A stretch of DNA of 64,000 nt from assembly GCF_036417355.1 (NCBI RefSeq), contig NZ_CP143889.1, positions 1,860,001 to 1,924,000 of the forward strand, written 5' to 3'. This document shows positions 46,941 through 55,727 of the stretch, one piece after another. Under the pieces are notes generated by a model. That model saw nothing but the letters and a program-made list of their open reading frames with translations. It was not told the origin of the DNA and searched no databases. This DNA is from Akkermansia sp. RCC_12PD. GTDB taxonomy: Bacteria > Verrucomicrobiota > Verrucomicrobiia > Verrucomicrobiales > Akkermansiaceae. Made by a program: the position numbers and the translations under genes. Numbering within the stretch: the stretch's first letter is position 1; each line of letters starts with the position of its first letter.

Positions 46941-49460
46941 ATGAGTTCAGTTAAGGAACCTGTGATGCACCGTTTTGGGAACGGTTTGACGGTTTTGATC
47001 AAGGAGGACAAGTCCCATCCCGTGGTATCCCTTCAATATTGGGTGGGCACGGGCTCCATGAACGAGGGGCATTTGCAGGGCAGCGGGATTTCCCATTTGC
47101 TGGAGCATCTGGTGTTCAAGGGGACGGAGAATTACTCCGGGCAGGATCTGGCCCGCAAGGTGCAGGAACGGGGAGGCCATTGGAATGCCTATACGAGCGT
47201 CAACCGCACCGTTTTCTATATAGACGGTCCGGCGGAGTCCTGGCAGGTTTTCCTGAATCTGCTGACGGAGCTGGTATTTTCCCCCACTTTCCCGGAAGGG
47301 GAGCTGGAACGGGAGAAGGAAGTGGTGCGCCGGGAAATGGCCATGTACGCGGATGAACCGGATTCCGTGGCCTACCAGCTTTTAATGCAGACGCTGTATC
47401 TGAAACATCCCCGCCGCTGGCCCGTGCTCGGTGAACCGGAGGTGTTCGACACCCTGACCAGGGAGGACGTGCTGGAGTATCACGCCTCACGCTATGTTCC
47501 GAACAACGTGGTGCTTTCAATCGCCGGGGATGTGGATGCCAGGGAGGTTTTGTCCCACCTGGAACTGCTGGTGGAGGATTTGAAAGCGCGGCCTCTGAAC
47601 CGGGAGCCGTTGCCGCACGAGCCCCACCAGTTCGGTTCCCGGACGGTGCGGAAGGAGTTTGCGGTACCTTATTCCAAATTAAGCCTGGCGTGGCGTCTGC
47701 CCTGTTCCGCGCATCCGGATACGCCGGCGCTGTCTGCCCTGGCCAGCATTTTGGGCGGCGGCCGTTCCGCGCGGTTTTATGAGAAATTCCATGACCGGCT
47801 GGGGATGGTATACAGCATTGAAGTGCATTCCAACCAGTCCGAGTCCGATGAAGGAGCGTTCACCATTACCATGGACGTGGACCGTGCCCAGCGGGACAAG
47901 GTGCGGGACCTCATTCTCCAGGAACTCCGGAATCTGGAACGGGAAGATTTCACGGAAGACCTCAAGAGAGTCTGCAAGCAGACGAGAGTGAGCCGTTTGC
48001 GCCGCAAAAGCTCGGCTTCCGGCATGGCCTCGGAAATGGGGGCGGACTGGTTCGGCGCGCGCAACTTGAACTTGTCCTCCGAATGGCAGGAGGCCATTGA
48101 ACGCGTGACTTCGGAAGACCTGCACCGGGTGTGCGCCGGATGGCTGTCCTCCCCGAATGTGACGGAAGTCAGCCTGGACCCGCTGGGCAGCAATGCGGAG
48201 GAGGTTCCTGCCGGCAGTGAGGAAACGGATGCCGTTCTGAGCGAGCTTGTGCTTCCCAACGGTTTGAAAGTGGTTGTCCGGGAAGACCACCGGCTGCCGC
48301 TGGCCTATGCCTGCCTGGTGTTCAAGGCCGGATGCCCTGCGGAGAATGAGCGGAACGCGGGCGTGACGGATTTGATGTCGGAATGCCTTCTTAAGGGTAC
48401 TACCACCCGCTCCGCGGCGGACATTGCCCGGTTTTTGGAAGACATCGGCGGCGCGATCAACACCTCTACAGGCAACAATTCCCTGAGCGTGGGCTGCCAG
48501 ACGCTGGCGGAAGACCTGGATGCCGCCCTGGAGCTGATGGCGGATGTCGTGATGAATCCTTCCTTCCCGGAAGACGCCTTCTTCAAGGAAAAGGAAACCT
48601 TTGTGGCGGATGCGGAGGAAGATATGGAAGACCCTCTTTCCGTGGCGTTCAGGCAGGAACGGCACGTGGCCTACGGCAATGTTTCCTACGGCAATTCCCC
48701 GGCGGGAACGGCGCAAAGCCTCTCCTCCCTGACGGTGGAGGATATCAGGAAACAGTACGAGCGCATTATCTGCGCCTCCAATGCCGTGTTATGCATTTCC
48801 GGAGATGTGATGAAGGATAAAGTGCTTCCCCTGCTGGAAAAACATATGGGAGCCATGAGAAAAGGCAGTCCGCCCGTGCTTGCCCCTACGCCCGCCCTGA
48901 AGTCGGGAAGGGAAGTCACCGTGCTGGACAAGCAGCAGGCCGTTCTGGTGGTGGGCGTGCCGGGGGTGGACGTGGTCTCCCCGGACATGGCGATGGCCCT
49001 GATATTCCAGGCGTGGTGCGGGGACATGGCTGGTCCTGTGTTCACGAACATCCGGGAAGAAGCGGGTCTGGCCTATTATGCCAGTTCCTCCCTGTTCATC
49101 GGCATGGATGCCGGGGGCATCTGCTTTTACCTGGGGACCTCTCCGGAACATCTGGAGGAAGCCGAAAGGCGCTTGGAGGAAACGCTGTCCATGATCTACG
49201 AACAAGGAATGACGGAAGAGGAGCTGGAGCGTACGAAGGCTTCCGCGCTGTCCTCCCGTCTGCTGGCCATGCAGTCCAATGGCACGCTGTGCCAGATGCT
49301 GGCTCTGGATATTCTGTTTGGACTGCCGCTGGACGCTTTTGAAAAGCAGACCCGGGCCATCAGGAACATGACCGTGGAGCAGGTGAATGGCTTTATCAGA
49401 AAGATTCTGGACCCGTCACAGCCCCGTTCCTGGTCCATCGTGCGTCCGGAGAATCCGTAA
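46941..49460 (+). CDS. Fused two-domain M16 metallopeptidase
   Basis: About 839 residues from the ATG at 46941 (MSSVKEPVMHRFGNGLTVLI); the frame opens at 46878. The N-terminal M16 domain has the inverted zinc motif HLLEH (His52, Glu55, His56) and the downstream EREKEVVRREMAMYADEP helix with the third ligand. The C-terminal half is a second M16 domain (ELVLPNGLKVVVREDHRLPL) in which the zinc motif is replaced by TDLMSE, so it is the non-catalytic partner half fused in one chain. No signal peptide is evident. A terminator follows. Confidence 0.9.
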   Translation: MSSVKEPVMHRFGNGLTVLIKEDKSHPVVSLQYWVGTGSMNEGHLQGSGISHLLEHLVFKGTENYSGQDLARKVQERGGHWNAYTSVNRTVFYIDGPAESWQVFLNLLTELVFSPTFPEGELEREKEVVRREMAMYADEPDSVAYQLLMQTLYLKHPRRWPVLGEPEVFDTLTREDVLEYHASRYVPNNVVLSIAGDVDAREVLSHLELLVEDLKARPLNREPLPHEPHQFGSRTVRKEFAVPYSKLSLAWRLPCSAHPDTPALSALASILGGGRSARFYEKFHDRLGMVYSIEVHSNQSESDEGAFTITMDVDRAQRDKVRDLILQELRNLEREDFTEDLKRVCKQTRVSRLRRKSSASGMASEMGADWFGARNLNLSSEWQEAIERVTSEDLHRVCAGWLSSPNVTEVSLDPLGSNAEEVPAGSEETDAVLSELVLPNGLKVVVREDHRLPLAYACLVFKAGCPAENERNAGVTDLMSECLLKGTTTRSAADIARFLEDIGGAINTSTGNNSLSVGCQTLAEDLDAALELMADVVMNPSFPEDAFFKEKETFVADAEEDMEDPLSVAFRQERHVAYGNVSYGNSPAGTAQSLSSLTVEDIRKQYERIICASNAVLCISGDVMKDKVLPLLEKHMGAMRKGSPPVLAPTPALKSGREVTVLDKQQAVLVVGVPGVDVVSPDMAMALIFQAWCGDMAGPVFTNIREEAGLAYYASSSLFIGMDAGGICFYLGTSPEHLEEAERRLEETLSMIYEQGMTEEELERTKASALSSRLLAMQSNGTLCQMLALDILFGLPLDAFEKQTRAIRNMTVEQVNGFIRKILDPSQPRSWSIVRPENP

Positions 49461-49492
49461 ATGAGCGGCATTTGCCGTGGTTCTGCGGCATT

Positions 49493-49520
49493 GGCTTCCG
49501 GAAACGGAAGCCTTTCTTTT
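49493..49520 (+). terminator. Terminator of the M16 peptidase gene
   Basis: A perfect 8-bp stem (GGCTTCCG with CGGAAGCC), GAAA tetraloop, followed by TTTCTTTT, 32 bases after the stop. Confidence 0.85.
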
Positions 49521-49577
49521 GTTACGGCTGGAGGTTTTCCCGGAACATGGAGGAAAGGAATATCCGTTCCGGTCATG

Positions 49578-49611
49578 AAAAAAGCCGTCCCTCCTTCCGG
49601 AGGAACGGCTT
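49578..49611 (-). terminator. Terminator of the bactofilin gene
   Basis: On the minus strand AAGCCGTTCCTCC pairs with GGAGGGACGGCTT around GGAA and runs into TTTTT. It lies 20 bases after the bactofilin stop. Confidence 0.85.
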
Positions 49612-49631
49612 GAAAATGGGTTTCCCGTGCT

Positions 49632-49952
49632 TTAACCAATTTCCGTGCGGCCCAGCAGATGGGCGCCTTCTTCCATGGCCAGGCTGCGGGTCTTCATGTC
49701 TCCGACGACGCGGGCCTGCTGCTTGAGTTCACAGCGGTCGGAAGTGACCTTGCCTTCCACGTTGCCGTAAATGCGCACGTCTCCGGCGGTGATGTCGCCC
49801 TTGATCTGGGCCGTTTCACCAATGGTGACTTTTCCCTTGTCGGAAATGATTTCGCCTTCGATTTTTCCGTCGATGTGCATATCATTCTGGAAACGGATGG
49901 TTCCCTTGATTTCAATGCCGGAGGCGAGGAAGTTCGTTACATTGTCTGTCAT
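49632..49952 (-). CDS. Bactofilin (polymer-forming cytoskeletal protein)
   Basis: A 106-residue single-domain bactofilin. It begins near the membrane-proximal LASGIEIKGTIRFQNDMHID and continues with regular right-handed beta-helix turns (GKIEGEIISDKGKVTIGETA, IKGDITAGDVRIYGNVEGKV). Bactofilins polymerise without nucleotide and scaffold cell-shape or envelope enzymes. It is 35 bp behind frr on the same strand and may be co-transcribed with pyrH-frr. Confidence 0.9.
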   Translation of the reverse strand: MTDNVTNFLASGIEIKGTIRFQNDMHIDGKIEGEIISDKGKVTIGETAQIKGDITAGDVRIYGNVEGKVTSDRCELKQQARVVGDMKTRSLAMEEGAHLLGRTEIG

Positions 49953-49987
49953 TGTCGTGAAGTGGTTGGGTGGTGAAGAGTGCTGGC

Positions 49988-50554
49988 TCAGATGGTCATG
50001 ATGTCCTTTTCCTTGGCGGCTACCAGATCGTCAATTTCCTTGACATACTTGTCCGTGAGCTTCTGGATCTGCGTTTCCAGGTCCCGCTGGCCGTCTTCCG
50101 TCACAATGTTGTCCGTCTTGAGCTTTTTGGCGGAGTCCATGCCATTCTTGCGGGCGCCGCGCACGCGCACACGGGCTTCTTCCGCCTGGGATTTGACGAG
50201 CTTCACCAGATCCTTGCGGCGTTCTTCCGTCAGGGCGGGGATGGGCAGGCGGATGGAGCGCCCTTCCACGATCGGATTGAGGTTCAGCTTGCTTTCATTG
50301 ATGGCGCGGCCGATGTCGTGGGCCGTGCTGGGGTCGAAGGGCTGGATGAGGATGAGGCGGGGTTCCGGCGTGCTGATGACGGCCAGGCCCTTCAGCTTCA
50401 TAACGGAGCCGTAGCTGGATACGTGCACGTCCAGGTTTTCCACAAGGCCGGGAGAGGCTTTGCCCGTGCGTACGCCGGAGAATTCCTGCCTGGCGAAGTC
50501 CACGGCCTTGAGCATGGCTTCCTCCGTCTCCAATAGTAATGTTTCTGCGTCCAT
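49988..50554 (-). CDS. frr: Ribosome recycling factor
   Basis: 188 residues from the ATG at 50554 (MDAETLLLETEEAMLKAVDF); the frame extends to 50821 but the extra part overlaps pyrH. RRF splits post-termination ribosomes with EF-G. Family motifs are the RTGKASPGLVENLDVHVSSY segment, GLAVISTPEPRLILIQPFD, PIVEGRSIRLPIPALTEERR and the C-terminal helix ETQIQKLTDKYVKEIDDLVA. It lies 55 bp behind pyrH, the usual pyrH-frr order. Confidence 0.97.
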   Translation of the reverse strand: MDAETLLLETEEAMLKAVDFARQEFSGVRTGKASPGLVENLDVHVSSYGSVMKLKGLAVISTPEPRLILIQPFDPSTAHDIGRAINESKLNLNPIVEGRSIRLPIPALTEERRKDLVKLVKSQAEEARVRVRGARKNGMDSAKKLKTDNIVTEDGQRDLETQIQKLTDKYVKEIDDLVAAKEKDIMTI

Positions 50555-50609
50555 ATGATGGTTGATGCTAAGTGTTTTTTTGTATGGTTGAAAGGTTTTT
50601 CCGCCGGGT

Positions 50610-51335
50610 TCAGCAGATCGTGGTGCCGATGGGCTCCCCGAGCAGGGCGCGGGTGATGTTGCCCGGAGTGTGCATGTCGAATACGATGATGGGCTTTTTG
50701 TTGTCCATGCAGAGGGTGAAGGCCGTGGAGTCCATGACCTTGAGCTGGCGTTCCAGGCATTCCTGATAGGAGATGGAGTCAAAGCGCTTGGCCCCGGAAA
50801 CTTTCTTGGGGTCCGCATCATACACGCCGTCCACGGAAGTGGCCTTCATCACGACTTCCGCGTTGATCTCGCTGGCGCGCAAGGCGGCCGTGGTGTCCGT
50901 GGAAAAGAAGGGGTTGCCTGTTCCAGCGCCGAAGATGACAATTTTGTTGTTGTCCAGGTAGGAGCGGGCTTTCAGGCGGATGAAGGATTCCGCCACGTTT
51001 TTCATTTCAATGGCGGATTGAACCACGCAGGGTACTCCGGCGCGTTCCAGCGCGCTTTGCAGGGCCAGGGCGTTCATGACTGTGGCAAGCATGCCCACGT
51101 AGTCCGCCGTAGCGCGGTCCATGCCGCGCACGCTGGCCTTGGCGCCGCGCCAGAAGTTGCCGCCGCCCACTACCAGCCCGATCTGGACGCCTGCGCGGTG
51201 CGCCTGTGCGATTTCTTCAGCGATGCGGGCGACGATTTCCGGAGAGATATTGTCCATGCTTCCAGGGCTTCGCAGGGCTTCTCCGCTGAGTTTCAGAAGT
51301 ATTCTTTTAAAAACAGGTGCTGGTGTGTCAGACAT
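50610..51335 (-). CDS. pyrH: Uridylate kinase
   Basis: 241 residues. Hexameric UMP kinase of pyrimidine synthesis, which phosphorylates UMP to UDP. Visible motifs are [13 protein letters not shown] (phosphate-binding), [12 protein letters not shown], the [20 protein letters not shown] helix, [20 protein letters not shown] and [10 protein letters not shown]. The usual neighbour tsf is not upstream; an mscS gene is there instead. Confidence 0.97.
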   Translation of the reverse strand: MSDTPAPVFKRILLKLSGEALRSPGSMDNISPEIVARIAEEIAQAHRAGVQIGLVVGGGNFWRGAKASVRGMDRATADYVGMLATVMNALALQSALERAGVPCVVQSAIEMKNVAESFIRLKARSYLDNNKIVIFGAGTGNPFFSTDTTAALRASEINAEVVMKATSVDGVYDADPKKVSGAKRFDSISYQECLERQLKVMDSTAFTLCMDNKKPIIVFDMHTPGNITRALLGEPIGTTIC

Positions 51336-51401
51336 AAATGCGGCTTTTACGCAGACAAGATTGAAATTTCACGGGGGAAAAAGAAAGCAAAAAGAACAGC
51401 T

Positions 51402-52307
51402 TTACTGATTTTTCTCTGGCGTGCCGGTGATTTCCACTTTGATGGGGGTTCTGCTCTCCACGCTGCGGGTGGGGAAGGGGAAGGAAATGCCCTCCGCCGC
51501 AAAACGGTGCTTGATATCGTGCGCCAGGGTTTTCTGACAGTCCAGGAAGTTGTCCTTCAGGCACCAGGCCCCTACCGTGAAACCCAGGGAAGAGTCCTGA
51601 AAACCTGAAAACATGATGAGTGGCGCCGGGTCGTCCAGGCAGAGCTTGTTTTCCTTGACTACTTCTTGAAGGACGCTTACGACGTGCTCAATATCGCAGT
51701 TATAATCCACGCCCAAGGTCAAATCGCAGCGGCGCGTGGAAAAACGGGTGATGTTGCTGACCGGATTCTTGATGATCATTTCATTGGGAATGCGCACCAT
51801 GGTATTGTTCGGCAGCCGGAGCTGGACGGACATGAGGTTGATGGAGTCCACGTTGCCGGTAATTCCGTCCACTTCAATCATGTCTCCCAGGTTGATCTGC
51901 TTTTCCCCTACCAGGAAAAGGCCGCTGATGATGTTGGACAGGGAGGTCTGGGAGGCGAAGCCCACGGCCACGCCGATGATGCTGGCCGCACCCAGCAGGG
52001 TGAGGATGTCAAACCCCATCAGGGCGAAGGCCTCCACGCCGATGATGATATAACCCGCGTTTTTGACGATTTTCACCGTCAGGCGGGACGCCTGCGGAGA
52101 CATTTTCATGGAGGTGATTTTGCGGAGCACCTGGCAAAACAGTTTCAAAAGAATCCAGCTGATGACCAGCCAGATGATCACATGCACGATTTTTGCCCCG
52201 GCGGACTGCACCATCTCCAGCTTGAGCCAGTCCGGCATGTTCAGAAAGTCCATGGTTTTTGTCCATATGTCTTCCGTGGGGCCTGCTGCCATGAAGTCCG
52301 CATTCAT
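51402..52307 (-). CDS. mscS: Small-conductance mechanosensitive channel (MscS family)
   Basis: 301 residues. Two N-terminal membrane helices (IVHVIIWLVISWILLKLFCQ and AGYIIIGVEAFALMGFDILT) precede the pore-lining TM3 region AASIIGVAVGFASQTSLSNI. The cytoplasmic beta domain follows (GEKQINLGDMIEVDGITGNV and PNNTMVRIPNEMIIKNPVSN), then the C-terminal alpha/beta domain. MscS releases solutes on hypo-osmotic shock. It lies upstream of pyrH on the same strand, 66 bp away, and is probably a separate function. Confidence 0.93.
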   Translation of the reverse strand: MNADFMAAGPTEDIWTKTMDFLNMPDWLKLEMVQSAGAKIVHVIIWLVISWILLKLFCQVLRKITSMKMSPQASRLTVKIVKNAGYIIIGVEAFALMGFDILTLLGAASIIGVAVGFASQTSLSNIISGLFLVGEKQINLGDMIEVDGITGNVDSINLMSVQLRLPNNTMVRIPNEMIIKNPVSNITRFSTRRCDLTLGVDYNCDIEHVVSVLQEVVKENKLCLDDPAPLIMFSGFQDSSLGFTVGAWCLKDNFLDCQKTLAHDIKHRFAAEGISFPFPTRSVESRTPIKVEITGTPEKNQ

Positions 52308-53055
52308 GCCAAGTGTGTAGCAAAGGCGTTCATGCGGCTCAAGGGGCGTGCGCGTATTCTTCCCGTTTTATGACGGGAACATTTTCAGGGAAAGGATTGG
52401 GGAATGTGCATGAAGATAGACAAATATGGGGATAGGAGCCGGGTCCCCAGTGGAAAATGTTTTAGATCAACATGAATAAAACTACCTCATTATGGGATGT
52501 GCTGGACTGGCTGTCCTTGCCGTTTCTGCTGAAGCCGGACCTTCACGTTTTTTGGAAACCGGACGTGCCGCCGGTTAATACCCATTCCGGGATGGCTTCA
52601 GAAAAGCCGGGCCCCGGTTTGAACGCTTCAAGCAGTGTCATTCCCCCTCCGGACGCACGGTTGCCGTCACTGTGGCGGGAAAGGACGGGAGAAGCTGTGA
52701 GGCGGATTTTGAAGACTCCGAAACGGAGGCCAGGGCCGCGCATGCGGCGTGGGAGAAAAGACAGGGGACCAAGTCCAGAATCTTCGGCAATCAGGCGGAG
52801 CAGGAGGCGGTGCCAAAATTTTTCACGGGAAGCGGAGCGGAAGGCTCTGCTGGGCGGATGCAGAAATTGAAACTGGCCGTAGAGGCTTGAAAGATAGACG
52901 GGATTCCTACCGGAAAGCTGGCAGAAGTCTTATCCCGGCGGATGAAACAGGCGACCATGAGCAGGATGCAATCAACTACTTGATTGCCGACAACAAGGTG
53001 AATATAACTCTGGAACAGGGGCGGCGGCATTGTGATCCTTCCGCGGTGCATGAAA
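52308..53055. other. Gap with possible small degraded gene
   Basis: No convincing intact gene. A frame beginning MNKTTSLWDVLDWLSLPFLL at 52472 loses sense near 52560. A neighbouring frame continues from about 52579 to 52890 with plausible composition (YPFRDGFRKAGPRFERFKQC, ending GRMQKLKLAVEA) but has no start codon of its own before an internal ATG-like site. This could be one frameshifted short gene, or chance. A longer overlapping frame to 53105 runs into the peroxiredoxin terminator and is rejected. Confidence 0.3.
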
Positions 53056-53093
53056 AATCAAAAAGGCCGTTCCGCAAAATGCGGAACAGCCTT
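53056..53093 (-). terminator. Terminator of the peroxiredoxin gene
   Basis: On the minus strand GGCTGTTCCGC pairs with GCGGAACGGCC (one G-T wobble) around ATTTT and is followed by TTTTTGATTTTT, 20 bases after the stop at 53114. Confidence 0.9.
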
Positions 53094-53113
53094 GAAGCTG
53101 CTTGAAATGCTGG

Positions 53114-53737
53114 TTACTTGCTGAGGTAGCTGGCCACGCCTTCGTGAGACGGAGTCATGGCGGCTTCACCCTTGTGCCAGCCGAGCGGGCAGACTTCTCC
53201 GTACAGCTCGAAGTGCTGGAGGGCGTCCACGACGCGGATGGCTTCTTCAATGGAGCGGCCCAGCGGGAAGTCATTGATGAGCTGGTGGCGGACGATGCCG
53301 TCCTTGTCAATCAGGAAAAGGCCGCGGTAGGCGATCATTTCCCCGGAGACTTCGATGTTGCCGTCTTCATCGATTTCCTCGTTGCCGGCCAGAACGCCGT
53401 AGTCGGAGGAAATGGTCTTGTTGATGTCGGCCACGATGGGGTAGCTGACGCCCTGGATGCCGCCCTGTTCGCGGGGGGTGTTCACCCACGCCCAGTGGGA
53501 GAATTCGCTGTCCGTGGAGCAGCCGACGACGGCTACGTCACGCTTGTCGAATTCGCCGAGCGCCTCCTGGAACCCGATCAGTTCCGTGGGGCACACGAAT
53601 GTGAAGTCCTTCGGATAGAAGAAGAGGATCACATATTTTTTTCCCTTGAACTGGTCAAGGCTGAAATCCGGGACGATGGTACCGTTGACGACTGCGTTTG
53701 CACTGAAATGAGGTGCTGGTTTTCCGATGAGGAGCAT
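53114..53737 (-). CDS. Typical 2-Cys peroxiredoxin (AhpC/Prx family)
   Basis: 207 residues. Reduces hydrogen and organic peroxides. The peroxidatic Cys49 lies in DFTFVCPTE and the resolving Cys183 in GEVCPLGWHKGE. The substrate-handling Thr and Arg are present (YPKDFTFVCPTE and YRGLFLIDKDG). The C-terminal SHEGVASYLSK resembles the tail that packs over the active site in typical 2-Cys enzymes. It is monocistronic with its own terminator; no ahpF-type reductase is adjacent. Confidence 0.95.
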   Translation of the reverse strand: MLLIGKPAPHFSANAVVNGTIVPDFSLDQFKGKKYVILFFYPKDFTFVCPTELIGFQEALGEFDKRDVAVVGCSTDSEFSHWAWVNTPREQGGIQGVSYPIVADINKTISSDYGVLAGNEEIDEDGNIEVSGEMIAYRGLFLIDKDGIVRHQLINDFPLGRSIEEAIRVVDALQHFELYGEVCPLGWHKGEAAMTPSHEGVASYLSK

Positions 53738-53872
53738 GATATGTTTTTTGGTTTGGTTCTAAAAGAATGATTCCAAAAAACGAGAGGAAGTCAAGTGGCA
53801 ATGACGTTCCGCAAGTGGCAAAAGGGCCTGTTTTCTCTTGAAAACGAGACTTGTTTTGTCAGTATTGGCTGC

Positions 53873-55582
53873 ATGTCATCCCTGAAGGCGCAGCAGGACC
53901 AATGGTCCGGAAAGATAGGAGTGATTCTTGCCGTGGCCGGAAGCGCCGTGGGACTGGGCAATTTTTTGCGTTTTCCTGGCTTGGCCGCCCAATACGGCGG
54001 CGGGGCGTTCATGGTGGCTTACGGCATCATGCTGGTTCTGGTGGGCGTGCCCGTGGCTTGGGCGGAATGGTCCATCGGGCGCAGGGGCGGCCAGCAGGGC
54101 GCCCATTGCGCCCCCGGCGTGTTCTGGTACCTGACGAAAGGGTCCAGGCTGTGGAAGTTCCTGGGCGTGCTGGCGGTGCTGGGGCCCTCTTCCGTGGCTT
54201 TTTATTATATGGTGGTGGAGGCGTGGTGCTTCGGCTACTTCTGGAAAATGCTGACGCAGCCGGAGCTGTTTGTTACGGCGGAGAGCACGGCGCAGACGTT
54301 CTTCTCCTTCACCGGCATGGCCGGAGACGGAAGCGCCCTGTTGTCGGACAACGGAATGCTCTGGATCGTGGGCGGCGTTATTCTGATCAATCTGGGCATT
54401 ATCTACCGGGGCATCAGCAAGGGGATTGAGATGTTTTCCCGCTGGTTCATGCCCGTGCTGCTCCTGGTCTCCGTGATATTGCTGGTGCGCATCCTCTGCA
54501 TCGGCACTCCTGATCCGAATTATCCCGACCGCAGCATTGAACAGGGGCTGGGGTACATGTGGAACCCCAGCAAGGTTCTGGTGGAGGAAAAAACGCCGGA
54601 AAGCGGGGAGTGGAAAACGGTTTCCATGGTTTCCGCCTCCAGGCCGGGAGCGATGGAGGAGGCCGGACGCCAGGTAGAGATGTCCAACGGAACGCTGAGG
54701 CTCACGAAGGTGACGCTTTGGGATGGACTGCGGAATATCGAATTGTGGGTGGCCGCCGCCGGGCAGGTGTTTTTAAGCCTTTCCGTGGGGACGGGGCTGA
54801 TTCTGACGTATGCCAGCTACGTGCGGAAAAAGGAGGACATCGCCCTCAGCGCCTTGTCGGCCTCCGCCTCGAACGAGGTGTGCGAGGTAGGGCTGGCCGG
54901 CATGATGACCGTGCCCGCGGCTGTGGCGTTTCTGGGTGTGGCCGGCGCGGCCGGGCAGGGTACCTTCGCTCTCGGGTTCATGGTTCTTCCCCAGGCTTTT
55001 GCCAAGATGGGGTCAAGCGTGGTATTCGGCAGCCTGTTTTTCCTGCTGCTTTCCGTGGCGGCGGTGACCAGCTCCATTTCCATGATGCAGGTGGGGCTGG
55101 CGTTTATTGAGGAATTCATGGGGTTGAAGCGCAAGCTGGCCGTGGTGGTGCAGGGTTTTTTCGCTTCTACGGGAACGCTGGTCGTGGCGTGGTTCAGCAA
55201 GGACCTGCTGGCGATGGATACGTATGACTTTTTTCTTGGCACTCTCTGCTTTTTCATGAGCGGCATGGTGATGATGATTCTGTTTTCCTGGAAGCTGGGT
55301 GTGGATTCCGGCCTGCGGGATCTGGAGGACGGTTCCGTCATCCGGATTCCCAGGATTTACCGTTTCATCATGAAGTATGTGACGCCTACCCTGCTGCTGG
55401 TTATTTTCCTGGTCTGGCTGGCGGAAAATATCTGGGTGAAGCAGGCGGCACCCGTAGCCGCCCTGGGCCGCGGGGAACACGGAGCCGTGATCCCGATGGG
55501 ATTCCTGGCGGCGTACGTGCTGTTTCTGGTTTTCATCACCATGGCTTCCAGCAGGCACAAAATATATCACGGTCCCCGGTAG
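53873..55582 (+). CDS. Sodium-dependent symporter of the NSS/SNF family
   Basis: 569 residues from the ATG at 53873 (MSSLKAQQDQWSGKIGVILA); the frame is open from 53795. The neurotransmitter:sodium symporter signature is clear in TM1 (VAGSAVGLGNFLRFPGLAAQ with YGGGAFMVAY), including the small residues lining the Na+ and substrate sites. At least eleven hydrophobic segments follow. A roughly 100-residue loop (residues about 225-300, GTPDPNYPDRSIEQGLGYMW onward) between TM5-6 and TM7 is longer than in LeuT. Substrate is likely an amino acid but cannot be assigned. Confidence 0.92.
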   Translation: MSSLKAQQDQWSGKIGVILAVAGSAVGLGNFLRFPGLAAQYGGGAFMVAYGIMLVLVGVPVAWAEWSIGRRGGQQGAHCAPGVFWYLTKGSRLWKFLGVLAVLGPSSVAFYYMVVEAWCFGYFWKMLTQPELFVTAESTAQTFFSFTGMAGDGSALLSDNGMLWIVGGVILINLGIIYRGISKGIEMFSRWFMPVLLLVSVILLVRILCIGTPDPNYPDRSIEQGLGYMWNPSKVLVEEKTPESGEWKTVSMVSASRPGAMEEAGRQVEMSNGTLRLTKVTLWDGLRNIELWVAAAGQVFLSLSVGTGLILTYASYVRKKEDIALSALSASASNEVCEVGLAGMMTVPAAVAFLGVAGAAGQGTFALGFMVLPQAFAKMGSSVVFGSLFFLLLSVAAVTSSISMMQVGLAFIEEFMGLKRKLAVVVQGFFASTGTLVVAWFSKDLLAMDTYDFFLGTLCFFMSGMVMMILFSWKLGVDSGLRDLEDGSVIRIPRIYRFIMKYVTPTLLLVIFLVWLAENIWVKQAAPVAALGRGEHGAVIPMGFLAAYVLFLVFITMASSRHKIYHGPR

Positions 55583-55727
55583 GCGGAGGGGACGGGCGTG
55601 CGGCTCCGGGGCAGGCGGCCATGTGCGGGAGGGCCTCCGGTTTTATCTGCACGTGGCAAGGGTTTAGGGCTCCTTGCGGGGGAATTCGCAGGCTTGACCA
55701 TGCGCGTATTTGCTATAGTCTGATACC

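Noticed and set aside
52749-53105. 118-codon plus-strand ORF before the peroxiredoxin gene
   Set aside because: It runs through the minus-strand peroxiredoxin terminator and has no recognisable domain.
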